Shown: positions 9,301 to 19,365, numbered from the stretch's first letter. The stretch: DNA of 64,000 nt from Mucilaginibacter auburnensis (GCF_002797815.1 NZ_PGFJ01000001.1:1116001-1180000); one strand, 5' to 3'. Numbers and translations are program-made. Notes: generated by a model from the letters alone, not told the origin.

Positions 9301-10049
9301 TACAAGAGCGTAATATTCTTCAGCGGATAATCATTAAACATCACCTTTTCGATATAGGTTGTTCTCAGTGAATCGCCGAAAGCTGCGGCGTGTTTGGGGT
9401 GGTGCATATCGCTTGAAATGAAGTCGATCAGTTTAAGATCTATCATTTCTTCGGCGCGCTTTTTGGTTTCACGGCCGTAGTAACCGGTTAATGATATGGT
9501 GTTTAATTGCATATTACATCCCCAGCCACGCATCATCGTCATGGTGTCGGTAGTTAAATAGGGATATCTTTCCGGGTGCGCCAATATAGGTTTATAACCC
9601 GCGCTTAACATTTTTTGCATAGCCGAAAACCAGTTGTTTGGCTGACTGATGAATGGATATTCATATAACACATATTGATCACCAAATGATACCAGTTTGC
9701 CTTCGTCTATACGAGGTTCAAATGTTTCATCAAAGTAATGTTCGGCACCGGCTTCAACCTGTACTTCAATTCCTTGATTTTTAAGCTCCGCTCTTAACAG
9801 TTCCAACGCGCCGTTAATGGTTTCGGGCGTGTTGCGATAAAAATCTATCATGATGTGGGGCGTGGCAATAATTTTTTTTATGCCAAGCTCCACCATGCGT
9901 TTTACTAAAAAAACAGATTCCTCCACATTTTGCGCACCATCATCAATGCCTGGTAGTACATGCGAATGCATGTCTACAGCTATTGATTCGTAGTTAAACG
10001 TAATTTCTTTATTTTGAGGTTTCTCTTTCTTCTTAAAAAAACTGAACAT
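9300..10049 (-). CDS. CpsB/YwqE-type PHP-domain protein-tyrosine phosphatase
   Basis: A 249-residue cytosolic phosphatase of the PHP superfamily, which removes phosphate from tyrosine autokinases that control capsule or exopolysaccharide chain length. The metal-binding start DMHSHVLPGIDDGAQ is followed by ATPHIM and AHPERYPYL, and SDMHHPKH near the C terminus, all typical ligands. It is the last gene of a minus-strand nucleotide-sugar operon: its ATG overlaps the rfbB stop by one base (TAATG), so translation is coupled. A likely target is a Wzc-type kinase such as the one at 59791, which is inference. Confidence 0.9.
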   Translation of the reverse strand: MFSFFKKKEKPQNKEITFNYESIAVDMHSHVLPGIDDGAQNVEESVFLVKRMVELGIKKIIATPHIMIDFYRNTPETINGALELLRAELKNQGIEVQVEAGAEHYFDETFEPRIDEGKLVSFGDQYVLYEYPFISQPNNWFSAMQKMLSAGYKPILAHPERYPYLTTDTMTMMRGWGCNMQLNTISLTGYYGRETKKRAEEMIDLKLIDFISSDMHHPKHAAAFGDSLRTTYIEKVMFNDYPLKNITLL

Positions 10050-11101
10050 TATCTGTTATTATATTGATCGGCGTAATATTGCTGGTAGTGGCCTGATGTA
10101 ATATCGTTCAACCATCCCTCATTTTCAAGGTACCAGTCAACGGTTTTTTCCAGGCCTTCTTCAAACGTTATGCCCGGTACCCAACCTAACTCGTTTTTAA
10201 GTTTGGTGGCATCAATGGCATATCTAAGATCGTGGCCGGCCCTGTCTGTTACAAAAGTGATCAATTTTGCTGATGTTCCCGGCTCTCTGCCTAATTTTTT
10301 ATCCATTATGCTGCAAAGCAGCTTTATCAGATCAATGTTTTTCCATTCGTTGTGCCCGCCAACGTTGTAGGTGGTGCCTGGTTTTGCGTTATGGAAAATA
10401 ACATCAATGGCGCGTGCATGATCTTCAACCCATAGCCAGTCGCGTATGTTCTCGCCTTTACCGTAAACAGGTACGGGTTTACTGTTCTTAATATTATTAA
10501 TAGCCAGCGGGATCAGTTTCTCAGGGAAATGATAAGAACCATAATTGTTAGAGCAGTTAGATATTACAGTATCAATGCCATAAGTATCATGGTAAGCACG
10601 AACAAAGTGGTCAGAGCCTGCTTTTGACGCCGAATAAGGCGAATGCGGATCATAAGCTGTTTCTTCGGTAAACATACCATCTTCACCTAACGAACCATAA
10701 ACCTCGTCTGTTGATACGTGGTAGAACCTTGTTTTATCATAGTTACCTTTCCAGGTTTCGCGGGCAGCCGTAAGCAGGTTAACTGTACCCACCACGTTGG
10801 TCATTACAAATTCTGCCGGATTAGCAATCGAGCGGTCAACGTGCGATTCGGCAGCTAAATGTATAACTGCATCCGGCTTTTCGGTTTCAAAAAGCTCATT
10901 TATAAAGGCAATATCTACAATGTCGCCCTTAACAAATTTATAGTTGGGTTCATTCTCAATATCTTTAAGGTTGGCCAGGTTACCGGCATACGTTAATTTA
11001 TCAAGATTGATAATGCTGTATTGCGGATAGTTTTTTACAAACCTGCGCACTACGTGCGATCCTATAAAGCCGGCACCGCCGGTAATGATTATTTTTTTCA
11101 T
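10049..11101 (-). CDS. rfbB: dTDP-glucose 4,6-dehydratase
   Basis: A 350-residue SDR-fold enzyme making dTDP-4-keto-6-deoxyglucose for rhamnose and other deoxysugars. The start is MKKIIITGGAGFIGSH at 11101 (the frame is open 12 codons upstream). NAD-binding GGAGFIGSH, HLAAESHVDRS, the catalytic STDEVYG segment (Asp-Glu pair) and YSASKAG (Tyr/Lys) are present and are specific for this dehydratase. It lies 16 bases after galE and overlaps the next gene. Other rhamnose genes (rfbA, C, D) are not in the window. Confidence 0.95.
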   Translation of the reverse strand: MKKIIITGGAGFIGSHVVRRFVKNYPQYSIINLDKLTYAGNLANLKDIENEPNYKFVKGDIVDIAFINELFETEKPDAVIHLAAESHVDRSIANPAEFVMTNVVGTVNLLTAARETWKGNYDKTRFYHVSTDEVYGSLGEDGMFTEETAYDPHSPYSASKAGSDHFVRAYHDTYGIDTVISNCSNNYGSYHFPEKLIPLAINNIKNSKPVPVYGKGENIRDWLWVEDHARAIDVIFHNAKPGTTYNVGGHNEWKNIDLIKLLCSIMDKKLGREPGTSAKLITFVTDRAGHDLRYAIDATKLKNELGWVPGITFEEGLEKTVDWYLENEGWLNDITSGHYQQYYADQYNNR

Positions 11102-11117
11102 CAATTTAGCATTATGT

Positions 11118-12143
11118 CTATAATGGATTTTCGGCAATATACTTTTCCCAATCCCATGCCGACTTCATCATTACATCAAGGCCTAATTCTGTTTGCCATT
11201 GCAGGCCGTTTTTTGATTTGGTAACATCACCCCAAACCTGTTCAACGTCTCCGCCACGGCGTGGCCCAATTTGATAGTTAAGTTTAACGCCGGTCGACTC
11301 TTCAAAAGCTTTGATCACTTCAAGTACGGTGCTGCCTTTGCCTGTGCCCAGATTGTAAACATCGTATCCGGAGAAGCTTTCTTTTTCCATCAGCTGTAAC
11401 GCTGCAACGTGTGCTTTAGCCAAATCTACAACGTGAATATAATCGCGTACGCAACTGCCGTCTGATGTATTATAGTCGTTGCCAAATACTGTGATCTTTT
11501 CGCGTTTGCCAATAGCTGTTTGGGTTATAAATGGCACCAGGTTTTGAGGCACGCCAATTGGCAGCTCGCCAATTAAAGCGGATGGATGCGCGCCTACAGG
11601 ATTAAAATATCTTAATGAAATAACCTTGTACTTGCTTCCGCCGGAAGCTATCATATCTTTTAAAATTTCTTCGGCTATTTGCTTGGTGTTGCCGTAAGGA
11701 GATTCGGCTGCTTTTACAGGCGCATTCTCTGTAACCGGAAGTTGCTCGGGTTGTCCATAAACTGTACAGCTTGAAGAAAAAACAAAGTTGAGCGGTTTTT
11801 CCCAGTAAGCGGTCAGAATATTGATAAGCGAGTAAAAGTTGTTCCGATAATATTTCATCGGAAAATTTACCGATTCGCCCACAGCTTTAAATGCTGCAAA
11901 ATGGATAATACCGGCTATTTCGGGCTCATCAGCAGCCAGTTGTTTAACAGCATGTTCGTCGCAAAGGTCTAATTTGTAAAATTGGGGTACATGGCCTATA
12001 ATTTTAGCCAGTTGGTCCAACATTTTAGGGTGCGAGTTAGACAGGTCGTCAACTATAATAGGTTCATAACCTGCATTTACCAGTTCAACAACCGTGTGCG
12101 ACCCGATGAATCCTAAACCTCCTGTTACCAGTATTTTCTTCAT
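11118..12143 (-). CDS. galE: UDP-glucose 4-epimerase
   Basis: A 341-residue epimerase interconverting UDP-glucose and UDP-galactose. The start MKKILVTGGLGFIGSH at 12143 lies one base after the stop of the preceding gene (TAA T ATG), so the upstream extension of the frame is not used. Family marks are GGLGFIGSH, IVDDLSNS, HFAAFKAVGESV, SSSCTVYG and YGNTK (catalytic Tyr/Lys). It is the second gene of the operon and supplies galactose for surface glycans. Confidence 0.95.
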   Translation of the reverse strand: MKKILVTGGLGFIGSHTVVELVNAGYEPIIVDDLSNSHPKMLDQLAKIIGHVPQFYKLDLCDEHAVKQLAADEPEIAGIIHFAAFKAVGESVNFPMKYYRNNFYSLINILTAYWEKPLNFVFSSSCTVYGQPEQLPVTENAPVKAAESPYGNTKQIAEEILKDMIASGGSKYKVISLRYFNPVGAHPSALIGELPIGVPQNLVPFITQTAIGKREKITVFGNDYNTSDGSCVRDYIHVVDLAKAHVAALQLMEKESFSGYDVYNLGTGKGSTVLEVIKAFEESTGVKLNYQIGPRRGGDVEQVWGDVTKSKNGLQWQTELGLDVMMKSAWDWEKYIAENPL

Positions 12144-12144
12144 A

Positions 12145-13134
12145 TTATCGTGTATAATGCTTAAAGTCTTTATGTTCAACCTTTTCAACCAGGTCTTGTG
12201 GCAGCGATTTGAAATACTCGTAAGTTATTTTCAAACCTTCGCTGCGCGATACCTTGGGTTCCCATCCTAATAAGGCTTTTGCCTTGGTAATATCAGGGCG
12301 GCGTTGTTTGGGGTCATCGGTTGGTAAAGGCAGGCTTATCATTTGCTGGTCTGTACCGGTGAGCTTAATTATCTCTTCACCAAACTGCCGGATGGTGATC
12401 TCATCAGGATTACCAATATTAACCGGGTGAGGGTAATCACTGAAAAGTAAACGGTATATACCTTCAATCAAATCGTCAACATAACAGAATGAACGTGTTT
12501 GCGATCCGTCACCAAACATGGTTAATGATTCGCCGCGCAGGGCCTGACCTATAAACGCAGGTAAAACACGTCCGTCATTTAAACGCATACGCGGGCCATA
12601 AGTATTAAATATGCGCACAATGCGTGTTTCAAGCCCATGGTAGGTATGGTAAGCCATGGTCATGGCTTCCTGAAAACGTTTAGCTTCATCGTAAACGCCG
12701 CGTGGCCCAACAGGGTTTACGTTACCCCAATACTCTTCGGGCTGAGGGTTAACGCTTGGGTCGCCGTATACTTCTGAAGTTGATGCAATAAGCATGCGCG
12801 CTCCCTTTGCCAGTGCCAGGCCAAGCAGGTTATGTGTACCTAATGAGCCAACCTTTAGGGTTTGAATAGGTATTTTTAGATAGTCAATAGGGCTGGCCGG
12901 TGATGCAAAGTGAAGTATGTAGTGCAGTTCGCCCGGCACGTGTACAAAGTTGGATACGTCATGATGGTAAAACTCAAAGTTATCCAGTTTGAACAGATGT
13001 TCAATATTACGCAGGTCGCCGGTAATGAGGTTATCCATGCCAATTACATGGTAATCTTCCTTTATGAATCTGTCGCAGAGGTGCGAACCTAAAAAACCGG
13101 CGGCACCGGTAATCAATATACGTTTTCTGGGCAT
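12145..13134 (-). CDS. UDP-glucuronate decarboxylase (UDP-xylose synthase)
   Basis: A 329-residue extended SDR enzyme converting UDP-glucuronate to UDP-xylose. GAAGFLGSH at residues 10-18 binds [22 protein letters not shown] and [15 protein letters not shown] are the distinctive UXS motifs, including the Arg that contacts the substrate carboxylate. It is the first gene of the four-gene operon and its promoter must lie in the 200-bp gap shared with divergent waaA. A plain dTDP-glucose dehydratase is excluded by the ASPASP segment. Confidence 0.92.
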   Translation of the reverse strand: MPRKRILITGAAGFLGSHLCDRFIKEDYHVIGMDNLITGDLRNIEHLFKLDNFEFYHHDVSNFVHVPGELHYILHFASPASPIDYLKIPIQTLKVGSLGTHNLLGLALAKGARMLIASTSEVYGDPSVNPQPEEYWGNVNPVGPRGVYDEAKRFQEAMTMAYHTYHGLETRIVRIFNTYGPRMRLNDGRVLPAFIGQALRGESLTMFGDGSQTRSFCYVDDLIEGIYRLLFSDYPHPVNIGNPDEITIRQFGEEIIKLTGTDQQMISLPLPTDDPKQRRPDITKAKALLGWEPKVSRSEGLKITYEYFKSLPQDLVEKVEHKDFKHYTR

Positions 13135-13322
13135 ATGCTTATTTAAAAGTGCTTTTTTTAACCGCTTTAATGTACAGGGTACAGCTGCTAATATACTTGA
13201 TTTGGCTTAAAGAGTTAATGTTAAATAATTGTTTAGTTTATAATTTATACGTTATTGAAAAGAGATGGTTCTATAAAAAAGTGACTTATTAATTATTTAG
13301 ATTACTATTGCAACTAAGATAG

Positions 13323-13330
13323 TAATTTTG
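13323..13330 (+). promoter_or_regulatory. -7 box of waaA, 5 bases from the start codon
   Basis: TAATTTTG, a perfect TAnnTTTG, is followed by CCGTG and then ATG at 13336. This is the same five-base spacing as at hemH and again predicts an mRNA with almost no leader. Confidence 0.6.
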
Positions 13331-13335
13331 CCGTG

Positions 13336-14565
13336 ATGCTACTCATTTACAGTATAGGCGTGCGTTTTTATTACGCCCTTGTTTATATAGTCTCTTTTTT
13401 TAATAAAAAGGCGGCATTATGGATATCAGGACGACGGGAACAAGTAGTTAAACCTCAAAAAAATAGCCTTTGGTTTCATTTTGCATCACTCGGTGAGTTT
13501 GAGCAGGGGCGGCCTGTGCTGGAAGAACTGAAAAAGCAATATCCTTATCATCCGGTAATTATAACTTTCTTTTCACCATCAGGCTACGAGGTACGCAAGA
13601 ATACTCCTTTTGCCGAAGCGGTGTATTATTTGCCGCTGGATACGTCGGCTAATGCGCAGCATTTCATTGAACGCATTGATCCCTTAGTAGCTGTTTTTAC
13701 TAAGTATGAATATTGGTATTACTTTTTTAGTGAACTGAAAAAGAGAGAAGTGCCCCTGTATATCATCTCCGGGATATTCAGGCCCAATCAGATTTTTTTT
13801 AAATGGTATGGCGCGCTTCACCGTAAAATATTAAGCTTTGTTACTTACTTTTTTGTGCAGGATGAACGCTCTGTGCAATTGCTGAACGATATTAGTGTGA
13901 ACCACACCACCATTAGTGGCGATACCCGTTTTGACCGTGTTTGGGCCAATGCGCAACAGCCGAAGGCTATTCCATATATTGAAGAATTTAAAAACGGACA
14001 ACAGTTGTTTATTGGCGGCAGTACATGGCCGGTTGATGAGGCTTTGCTTGCAGTTTTATTTAGACAATATCCGGAATGGAGGTTTATTTTTGCTCCTCAT
14101 GAGATCAGTGAAGACAAGATCAATGGTTTATTAAAGCTTTTCCCCCAAAACACTGCCATCAGATATTCACAACTCATCGCTCAACGCGTGCAACCGGTGG
14201 CTCAACGAGTGCTGGTAATAGACAATATAGGTATGTTATCGGCTTTATACCAGTATGCTGATATTGCTTACATTGGCGGTGGTTTTGGCGTAGGCATTCA
14301 TAACACGCTTGAAGCAGCGGCCTTTGGCTTGCCCGTAATATTTGGCCCGGAATATAAACGTTTTAAAGAAGCAAGGGATCTGGTAGCTGAAGGAGCAGGC
14401 TTCAGCATTGCCAACGAAGCAGAACTTACAGGAATTGCAGGCAAGTTGATGAATAATGCCCAAGACCTGGCTGCTGCCGCTCAAAAAGCGCAAACTTACG
14501 TACAACAAAATGTAGGCGCTACGCCAAAAATAGTGGCGCATATCCAACAACACCTCTCAGTTTAG
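13336..14565 (+). CDS. waaA: 3-deoxy-D-manno-octulosonic acid (Kdo) transferase
   Basis: A 409-residue GT30 glycosyltransferase attaching Kdo to lipid A precursor at the inner face of the inner membrane. An N-terminal hydrophobic segment (LIYSIGVRFYYALVYIVSFF) anchors it. FASLGEFEQGRPV carries the expected catalytic Glu region; SGDTRFDRV, IGGSTWPVDE, and AAAFGLPVIFGPEYKRFKEA form the donor site. A GTG three bases upstream is in frame, but ATG at 13336 is preferred. It is divergent from the sugar-nucleotide operon, consistent with joint roles in the outer leaflet. Confidence 0.95.
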   Translation: MLLIYSIGVRFYYALVYIVSFFNKKAALWISGRREQVVKPQKNSLWFHFASLGEFEQGRPVLEELKKQYPYHPVIITFFSPSGYEVRKNTPFAEAVYYLPLDTSANAQHFIERIDPLVAVFTKYEYWYYFFSELKKREVPLYIISGIFRPNQIFFKWYGALHRKILSFVTYFFVQDERSVQLLNDISVNHTTISGDTRFDRVWANAQQPKAIPYIEEFKNGQQLFIGGSTWPVDEALLAVLFRQYPEWRFIFAPHEISEDKINGLLKLFPQNTAIRYSQLIAQRVQPVAQRVLVIDNIGMLSALYQYADIAYIGGGFGVGIHNTLEAAAFGLPVIFGPEYKRFKEARDLVAEGAGFSIANEAELTGIAGKLMNNAQDLAAAAQKAQTYVQQNVGATPKIVAHIQQHLSV

Positions 14566-14725
14566 CCTGCCCACCGCCAGCTACTATTTATTCAAATGTT
14601 CGGCAGCATTCAATAAGTGTTCGGTATCGAACAGTTTTAAAACTGATTTAAAATTTATCTATTTGATAATCAATATTTTGTAAAATGGGTTCTGTTTTGG
14701 CATAGGTGGTTACGAACAATTGAAA

Positions 14726-15310
14726 ATGTACGTAATCATGACCACCTCAAATACCAACAGCCGTTTAGAACAGTTATGGAAAGGCTGCCTTCAGAACAAC
14801 CGCAAAGATCAGGAAGTATTTTACAAAATGCTCGCTCCTAAAATGCTTGCATTATGTATGCGTTATGCAAAAGACAGGGATACCGCTCAGGATATTTTGC
14901 AGGATGGTTTTGTGAAAATTTTTAAAAATGCCAACAACTATCGTGGCGAAGGAAGTTTAGAGGGTTGGGTGCGCAGCATAATGGTGCACAGTGCTATATC
15001 GTATTACCGCAAGGCAAAAAAAACTGTTCTGATAGAAGACTTTGCTGAAACCGGCTTAGCTATCGGCACAAGCCATAACGCCAATAAGCTGGAAACTACA
15101 GAACTGAATAATTTGATAGACCAGTTACCTGAAAATTACCGTTACGTTTTTAGCATGCATGCTTTAGAGGGTTACTCGCATCGCGAGATAAGTGATAAAC
15201 TGAATATTTCGGAGCTTTTATCTCGCACAAACTTAAGCCGCGCCCGCAGTATCCTTAAAAACAAACTGAATACTTTAAACAATATTAATCGTTATAGCAT
15301 GGCAGGTTGA
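14726..15310 (+). CDS. ECF-type RNA polymerase sigma factor
   Basis: A 194-residue group IV sigma factor with sigma2 (CMRYAKDRDTAQDILQDGFVKIF) and sigma4 (LPENYRYVFSMHALEGYSHREI) regions. The start may be 14726 (MYVIMTTS) or 14738 (MTTSNTNS); both fit. The recognition helix reads NISELLSRTNLSRARS, where most relatives have ISEGTSKS; the two Leu are unusual at positions usually Gly-Thr. No anti-sigma gene is adjacent. The TGA stop is shared as a TGATCA palindrome with the convergent GH92 gene. Confidence 0.88.
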   Translation: MYVIMTTSNTNSRLEQLWKGCLQNNRKDQEVFYKMLAPKMLALCMRYAKDRDTAQDILQDGFVKIFKNANNYRGEGSLEGWVRSIMVHSAISYYRKAKKTVLIEDFAETGLAIGTSHNANKLETTELNNLIDQLPENYRYVFSMHALEGYSHREISDKLNISELLSRTNLSRARSILKNKLNTLNNINRYSMAG

Positions 15311-17587
15311 TCACTTGTGCTTTGGTCCCATAAAAAATGTGAGATCTCCGCCATTTATTAAATCAGCATGGCTTAAAAACAGAGCGTTTATAGGTTTTCC
15401 ATTCAGCAAAAGTTTTTGTACGTAGACGTTCTTTTCGCTTTGGTTATTTACCCTGATGGAGAGCTTCTTGTCTTTGCCAAGGTTTATAACCGCTCCATCA
15501 ACTGCCGGGCTGCCAATTGCATATTGATCTGACCCAGGTGCTACGGGATAAAAGCCTAACGAACTAAAAATATACCATGCGCTCATTTGTCCGGTATCAT
15601 CATTACCTCCTAAACCATCGGGCGTTGGTTTATACATTTTAGGTAATATCATTCTTATGCGTTCCTGTGTTTTCCAGGGCTTATCGGTCCAGTTGTATAA
15701 ATAAGCCACATGATGAGATGGCTCGTTACCATGCACATAGTTACCAATAATACCATCGCGCGTAATGTCCTCTGTCTCTTCAAAAAATTTATCAGGCAGG
15801 TGCATAGTAAACAGCGAATCCAGGTATCTCACAAAACGTTTATTACCACCCATTAATTTAATTAATCCTGCCGCATCCTGAGGTGCAAATAGCGTATAGT
15901 TCCAGGCGTTGCCCTCAATAAACCCTTGACCGATAGTGGTAAGCGCATCAAATTTTTTGCGGAATGAGCCATCTGCAAGTCGCGGGTGCATAAAGCCGGT
16001 AGCAGGGTTATAAACGTTTTTATAGTTCAATGCCCGTTTACTAAACTCATCATAAATGGCAGTGTTGCCTAATTTTTTAGCCATTTGCGCAATGCACCAG
16101 TCATCAAAGGCATACTCAAGCGTTGATGATACAGAATTGCCATCGCGTTCATCAGGTATATAACCCTTATCCATGTATAAGCCAATGTTCATGTATTGCC
16201 TTCCGCGTGCGGTGGTAACGCATGCTTCTAAAGCAGCGTTAACGTCAAAAGGAGCGTTGCCTTTTACAACAGCATCGGCAATAACCGATACGCTGTGATA
16301 ACCACTCATGCACCAGTTCTCGTTAGCCGAGTTTGACCATACAGGCAAGAAATGTTCAGGACTCTGCTGATAATGGGCTAGCATAGAACGCACCATATCG
16401 GCATTTCGCTCTGGTTCTATTATATTGAACAGCGGATGCAAGGCCCGGTAGGTGTCCCACAGGCTAAAAGTAGTGTAATTGGTAAAGCCATCGGCGTGGT
16501 GCACGTTGTGGTCAAGGCCTTTATACTGACCGTCTACATCCATATAAACAGTAGGGTTGATGAGCGTGTGATATAAAGCCGTGTAGAAATTTTCTTTGGT
16601 TTCGTTTGATCCCTGTATCTCAATTTTGTGCAACTCTTTTTCCCACTGTTGTTGCCCATCGGCTTTTACCTTGTTGAAATCCCAGCCGGAGATCTCGGCA
16701 CACATATTATTCAACGCGCCCTCCATGCTTACCGGTGACAGCGCTACCTTTAGTTTGATTTTCTCTCCATCGTATGTTTTAAAGTCGAAGTAAGCCTTGA
16801 TCTGTTTGCCCGCTATTTCGGGGAAGTTACGGCGTTGGTCAAACCTTCCCCAAAAACCTCCATAGGGCACACGCGACGAGTAGTTAGCAAAGCCATGGGC
16901 AATAAAGGGTTTTGAAAAGCTAATGGCAAAGTACTGTGTGCGTGTACGCGCCCATCCGCTGGTTTGCCTGAAACCAATAACAGTAGTGTCATTAACTACC
17001 CTTAAGTAGGTCCATACATTTTTATCGGGATAGTTGTAAATACCGGCAACCATATCTAATACCACATGCGCGCTATCAGTTTTAGGGAAGGTATATTGAT
17101 GGAAGCCAACCCGGGTGCTGGTGGTCATTTCGGCCAGTATATTATACTCGTCCAGTTTTACTTTATAATAGTTGGCCTCGCTTTTTTCGTTTTGATGGCT
17201 GAAAGGCGAACGGTACCCGCTGTGGGGCTGGTCGGCACGGCCCGGATTAAGTTTTAATTTGCCAACAGTAGGCATTATCAAAATGTCGCCAAGGTCTGAA
17301 TGCCCGGTGCCGCTAAAATGAGTATGACTAAAGCCAACTATGGTTTTATCATCATACTGATAGCCTGCACAGTATTTATATACGTCAGCATTGTATTTGC
17401 CGTTTTGCTCATAACTTATGGTATCTGTTTCGGGGCTTAGCTGCACCATACCAAAAGGTACCGTAGCTCCAGGGTAGGTATGCCCCATGCGTTGTGTTCC
17501 AACAATAGGCTTAACATATTGAATAAGGTTTTGCGCCTTTGCGGAAAAAAAGGCAATGCTTAGCAAACCAATGAATAGTTTCTTCAT
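15311..17587 (-). CDS. GH92 family alpha-mannosidase, exported
   Basis: A 758-residue Ca2+-dependent exo-alpha-mannosidase of family GH92, expected in the periplasm or on the surface (signal peptide 1-18, MKKLFIGLLSIAFFSAKA). Typical segments: VKPIVGTQRMGHTYPGATVPFGMVQLSP at the N-terminal beta-sandwich (quoted only in part here), FSHTHFSGTGHSDLGD, and in the catalytic (alpha/alpha)6 domain GNEPSHHVAYLYNW and GLGGNDDTGQMSAW. There is no SusC/SusD pair nearby, so it is not in a typical polysaccharide utilisation locus; it could act on fungal or plant N-glycans, which is inference. Confidence 0.93.
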   Translation of the reverse strand: MKKLFIGLLSIAFFSAKAQNLIQYVKPIVGTQRMGHTYPGATVPFGMVQLSPETDTISYEQNGKYNADVYKYCAGYQYDDKTIVGFSHTHFSGTGHSDLGDILIMPTVGKLKLNPGRADQPHSGYRSPFSHQNEKSEANYYKVKLDEYNILAEMTTSTRVGFHQYTFPKTDSAHVVLDMVAGIYNYPDKNVWTYLRVVNDTTVIGFRQTSGWARTRTQYFAISFSKPFIAHGFANYSSRVPYGGFWGRFDQRRNFPEIAGKQIKAYFDFKTYDGEKIKLKVALSPVSMEGALNNMCAEISGWDFNKVKADGQQQWEKELHKIEIQGSNETKENFYTALYHTLINPTVYMDVDGQYKGLDHNVHHADGFTNYTTFSLWDTYRALHPLFNIIEPERNADMVRSMLAHYQQSPEHFLPVWSNSANENWCMSGYHSVSVIADAVVKGNAPFDVNAALEACVTTARGRQYMNIGLYMDKGYIPDERDGNSVSSTLEYAFDDWCIAQMAKKLGNTAIYDEFSKRALNYKNVYNPATGFMHPRLADGSFRKKFDALTTIGQGFIEGNAWNYTLFAPQDAAGLIKLMGGNKRFVRYLDSLFTMHLPDKFFEETEDITRDGIIGNYVHGNEPSHHVAYLYNWTDKPWKTQERIRMILPKMYKPTPDGLGGNDDTGQMSAWYIFSSLGFYPVAPGSDQYAIGSPAVDGAVINLGKDKKLSIRVNNQSEKNVYVQKLLLNGKPINALFLSHADLINGGDLTFFMGPKHK

Positions 17588-17790
17588 AGGATGTAGTATC
17601 AGTTAATGTGCTGTAAATATAAACTAAGATTTGGAGGATAATATGGGAGAATGTAACCTGCGAATAGTTAATATCCATTCATCGTCAAAAGACAAATTAC
17701 AGTTCATACTATAAAGAAGATGTTAACAGATTTAAATTTTTTGTAATGTAAAGTTAAAACCACGTTTACACCGCGTTTACTTGCCTCGGA

Positions 17791-17798
17791 TAGCTTTG
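17791..17798 (+). promoter_or_regulatory. -7 box of the PhoX-like gene
   Basis: TAGCTTTG fits TAnnTTTG and lies 20 bases before the ATG at 17819 in the divergent gap with the GH92 gene. Confidence 0.55.
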
Positions 17799-17818
17799 CG
17801 CTAACTAAAATTCAACTT

Positions 17819-19300
17819 ATGAAAGAAAATTTACGCGCAAAGCTCAACATGGCTTTAACCATTTCGGCCATAGCTTCTGTTACTTTTGTTGCTTGTAAAA
17901 AAAACAACAACGGGGAGCAGACCGAGAACCCAACCTTAACCGAAATTAAAGACTACTCTGTTACCCCATCATTGGTAAAAACTCTTGCAGGTTTTGAAAA
18001 TGTAAAGGTAACTACCTTGATCAGCAGCGACGACAAATTATCAGGCTCTCCTGATTTTGTTTTTGGCGCGCAGCCTGATGGCGCCGGCATGATGAAGGAT
18101 CCTAACAGTGATGGTTACATTATGATCAATAACCATGAGATATTGTTTTCAGTATCAAGGGTGTATCTTGATAAGAACTTGAAACCTGTAAAAGGCGAAT
18201 ACATTGTTGATTCAGAAGGCGGTAGAATGCGTTTATGCTCTGCTACTTTGGTTGACCCGGCTACTTACGGTTTCGGTCCGGTTTTCTTAACTGCAGGCGA
18301 AACTGACGGCGAATCAATGATCCACGCTATTGACCCGCTTGGCCCTGTTTACAATAAAAAAGCTAACAGAACCCTTACCGCTTTAGGTAAATGTAGCGCA
18401 GAGAATGCAGTGCCACTACCTAAAGACGCTTACGCAGGCAAAACGGCCATTTTTATTGGCGAGGACGAAAGCAGCCGTCAGGGTTTAGGCCAGGTTAACT
18501 TATACCTAAGCTCAACCGGCGATTTGAATAACGGTAAGTTATACATGCTGCGTCGTAAAGACCTGGACGTTGTTGAAACTGATATGGCAGTAAACTCCGC
18601 TTATGATGTTGAGTTTGTTGAGTACGAAAATGTTAAAACCAGCACAGGCGCGCAGCTTGCGGCTCAAACTGTAACTAAGAGTGCAATCCAGTTTGCACGT
18701 GTTGAAGACCTTGACCACGGTAAAGGTGGTGGCAATGCCAGCAGAACCCTTTACTTTACTGCAACAGGTGTTAGTCCTGACAAGGTGAATGCGGCTCCGG
18801 GCTTAACTATGTGGGGTAGAGTTTACAAACTGGAATTAGATGCTGCTGATCCGCTTAAAGGTAAATTAACACCGCTTATTGATGGTGTAGTTGATCCGGG
18901 CAACAGCCTTGTAAATCCAGATAACATTTGTGTAACCAAGAACTTTGTTTACATACAGGAAGACGGCGACTCGTTCTATACCAATAACAAACATGATGGC
19001 CGCATCTGGCAGTATAACATTGCTACAAAAGTGCTTAAGCCAATGCTGGAAATGAATCACCGCCGTACAGATGCTACTTTTAACGCGAAATACAACCCTG
19101 CAAACGATACCCGTTTAAGCACCTGGGAATATGGCGCTATGTATGACATCTCTGACTTAACAGGTCGCCCTAATACATTTGCGGTAAATATACACCCACA
19201 CACCTGGACAGATAACAAATTCTTGAATGCTGATGGCGGTGGTTTAACTACCAACAAAGAAGGCGGTCAGGTAGTTATCCTTACCGGTTTAGAAAAATAA
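17819..19300 (+). CDS. PhoX-like (DUF839) lipoprotein
   Basis: A 493-residue protein with a lipoprotein signal (SVTFVACKK, lipid Cys near residue 26). The body resembles the PhoX/DUF839 beta-propeller family: DGYIMINNHEIL, IVDSEGGRMRLCSATL, GEDESSRQGLGQ, DNICVTKNFVYIQEDGD. PhoX enzymes are Ca2+/Fe3+ phosphatases, but many DUF839 relatives are not proven phosphatases, so activity is open. It lies 65 bases before the peroxidase fusion in the same direction and probably shares its transcript, suggesting a joint redox or metal function at the outer membrane. Confidence 0.75.
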   Translation: MKENLRAKLNMALTISAIASVTFVACKKNNNGEQTENPTLTEIKDYSVTPSLVKTLAGFENVKVTTLISSDDKLSGSPDFVFGAQPDGAGMMKDPNSDGYIMINNHEILFSVSRVYLDKNLKPVKGEYIVDSEGGRMRLCSATLVDPATYGFGPVFLTAGETDGESMIHAIDPLGPVYNKKANRTLTALGKCSAENAVPLPKDAYAGKTAIFIGEDESSRQGLGQVNLYLSSTGDLNNGKLYMLRRKDLDVVETDMAVNSAYDVEFVEYENVKTSTGAQLAAQTVTKSAIQFARVEDLDHGKGGGNASRTLYFTATGVSPDKVNAAPGLTMWGRVYKLELDAADPLKGKLTPLIDGVVDPGNSLVNPDNICVTKNFVYIQEDGDSFYTNNKHDGRIWQYNIATKVLKPMLEMNHRRTDATFNAKYNPANDTRLSTWEYGAMYDISDLTGRPNTFAVNIHPHTWTDNKFLNADGGGLTTNKEGGQVVILTGLEK

Positions 19301-19365
19301 TTATAATCACAATCCCTCTTTAGCAGGTCCCACTTAACTGTGGGGCCTCTATTTTTTTTATAGCG

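Noticed and set aside
13135-13335. Clear promoter for the uxs-galE-rfbB-phosphatase operon
   Set aside because: A minus-strand TATATTAG-like box can be seen, but it departs too far from the consensus to be listed.
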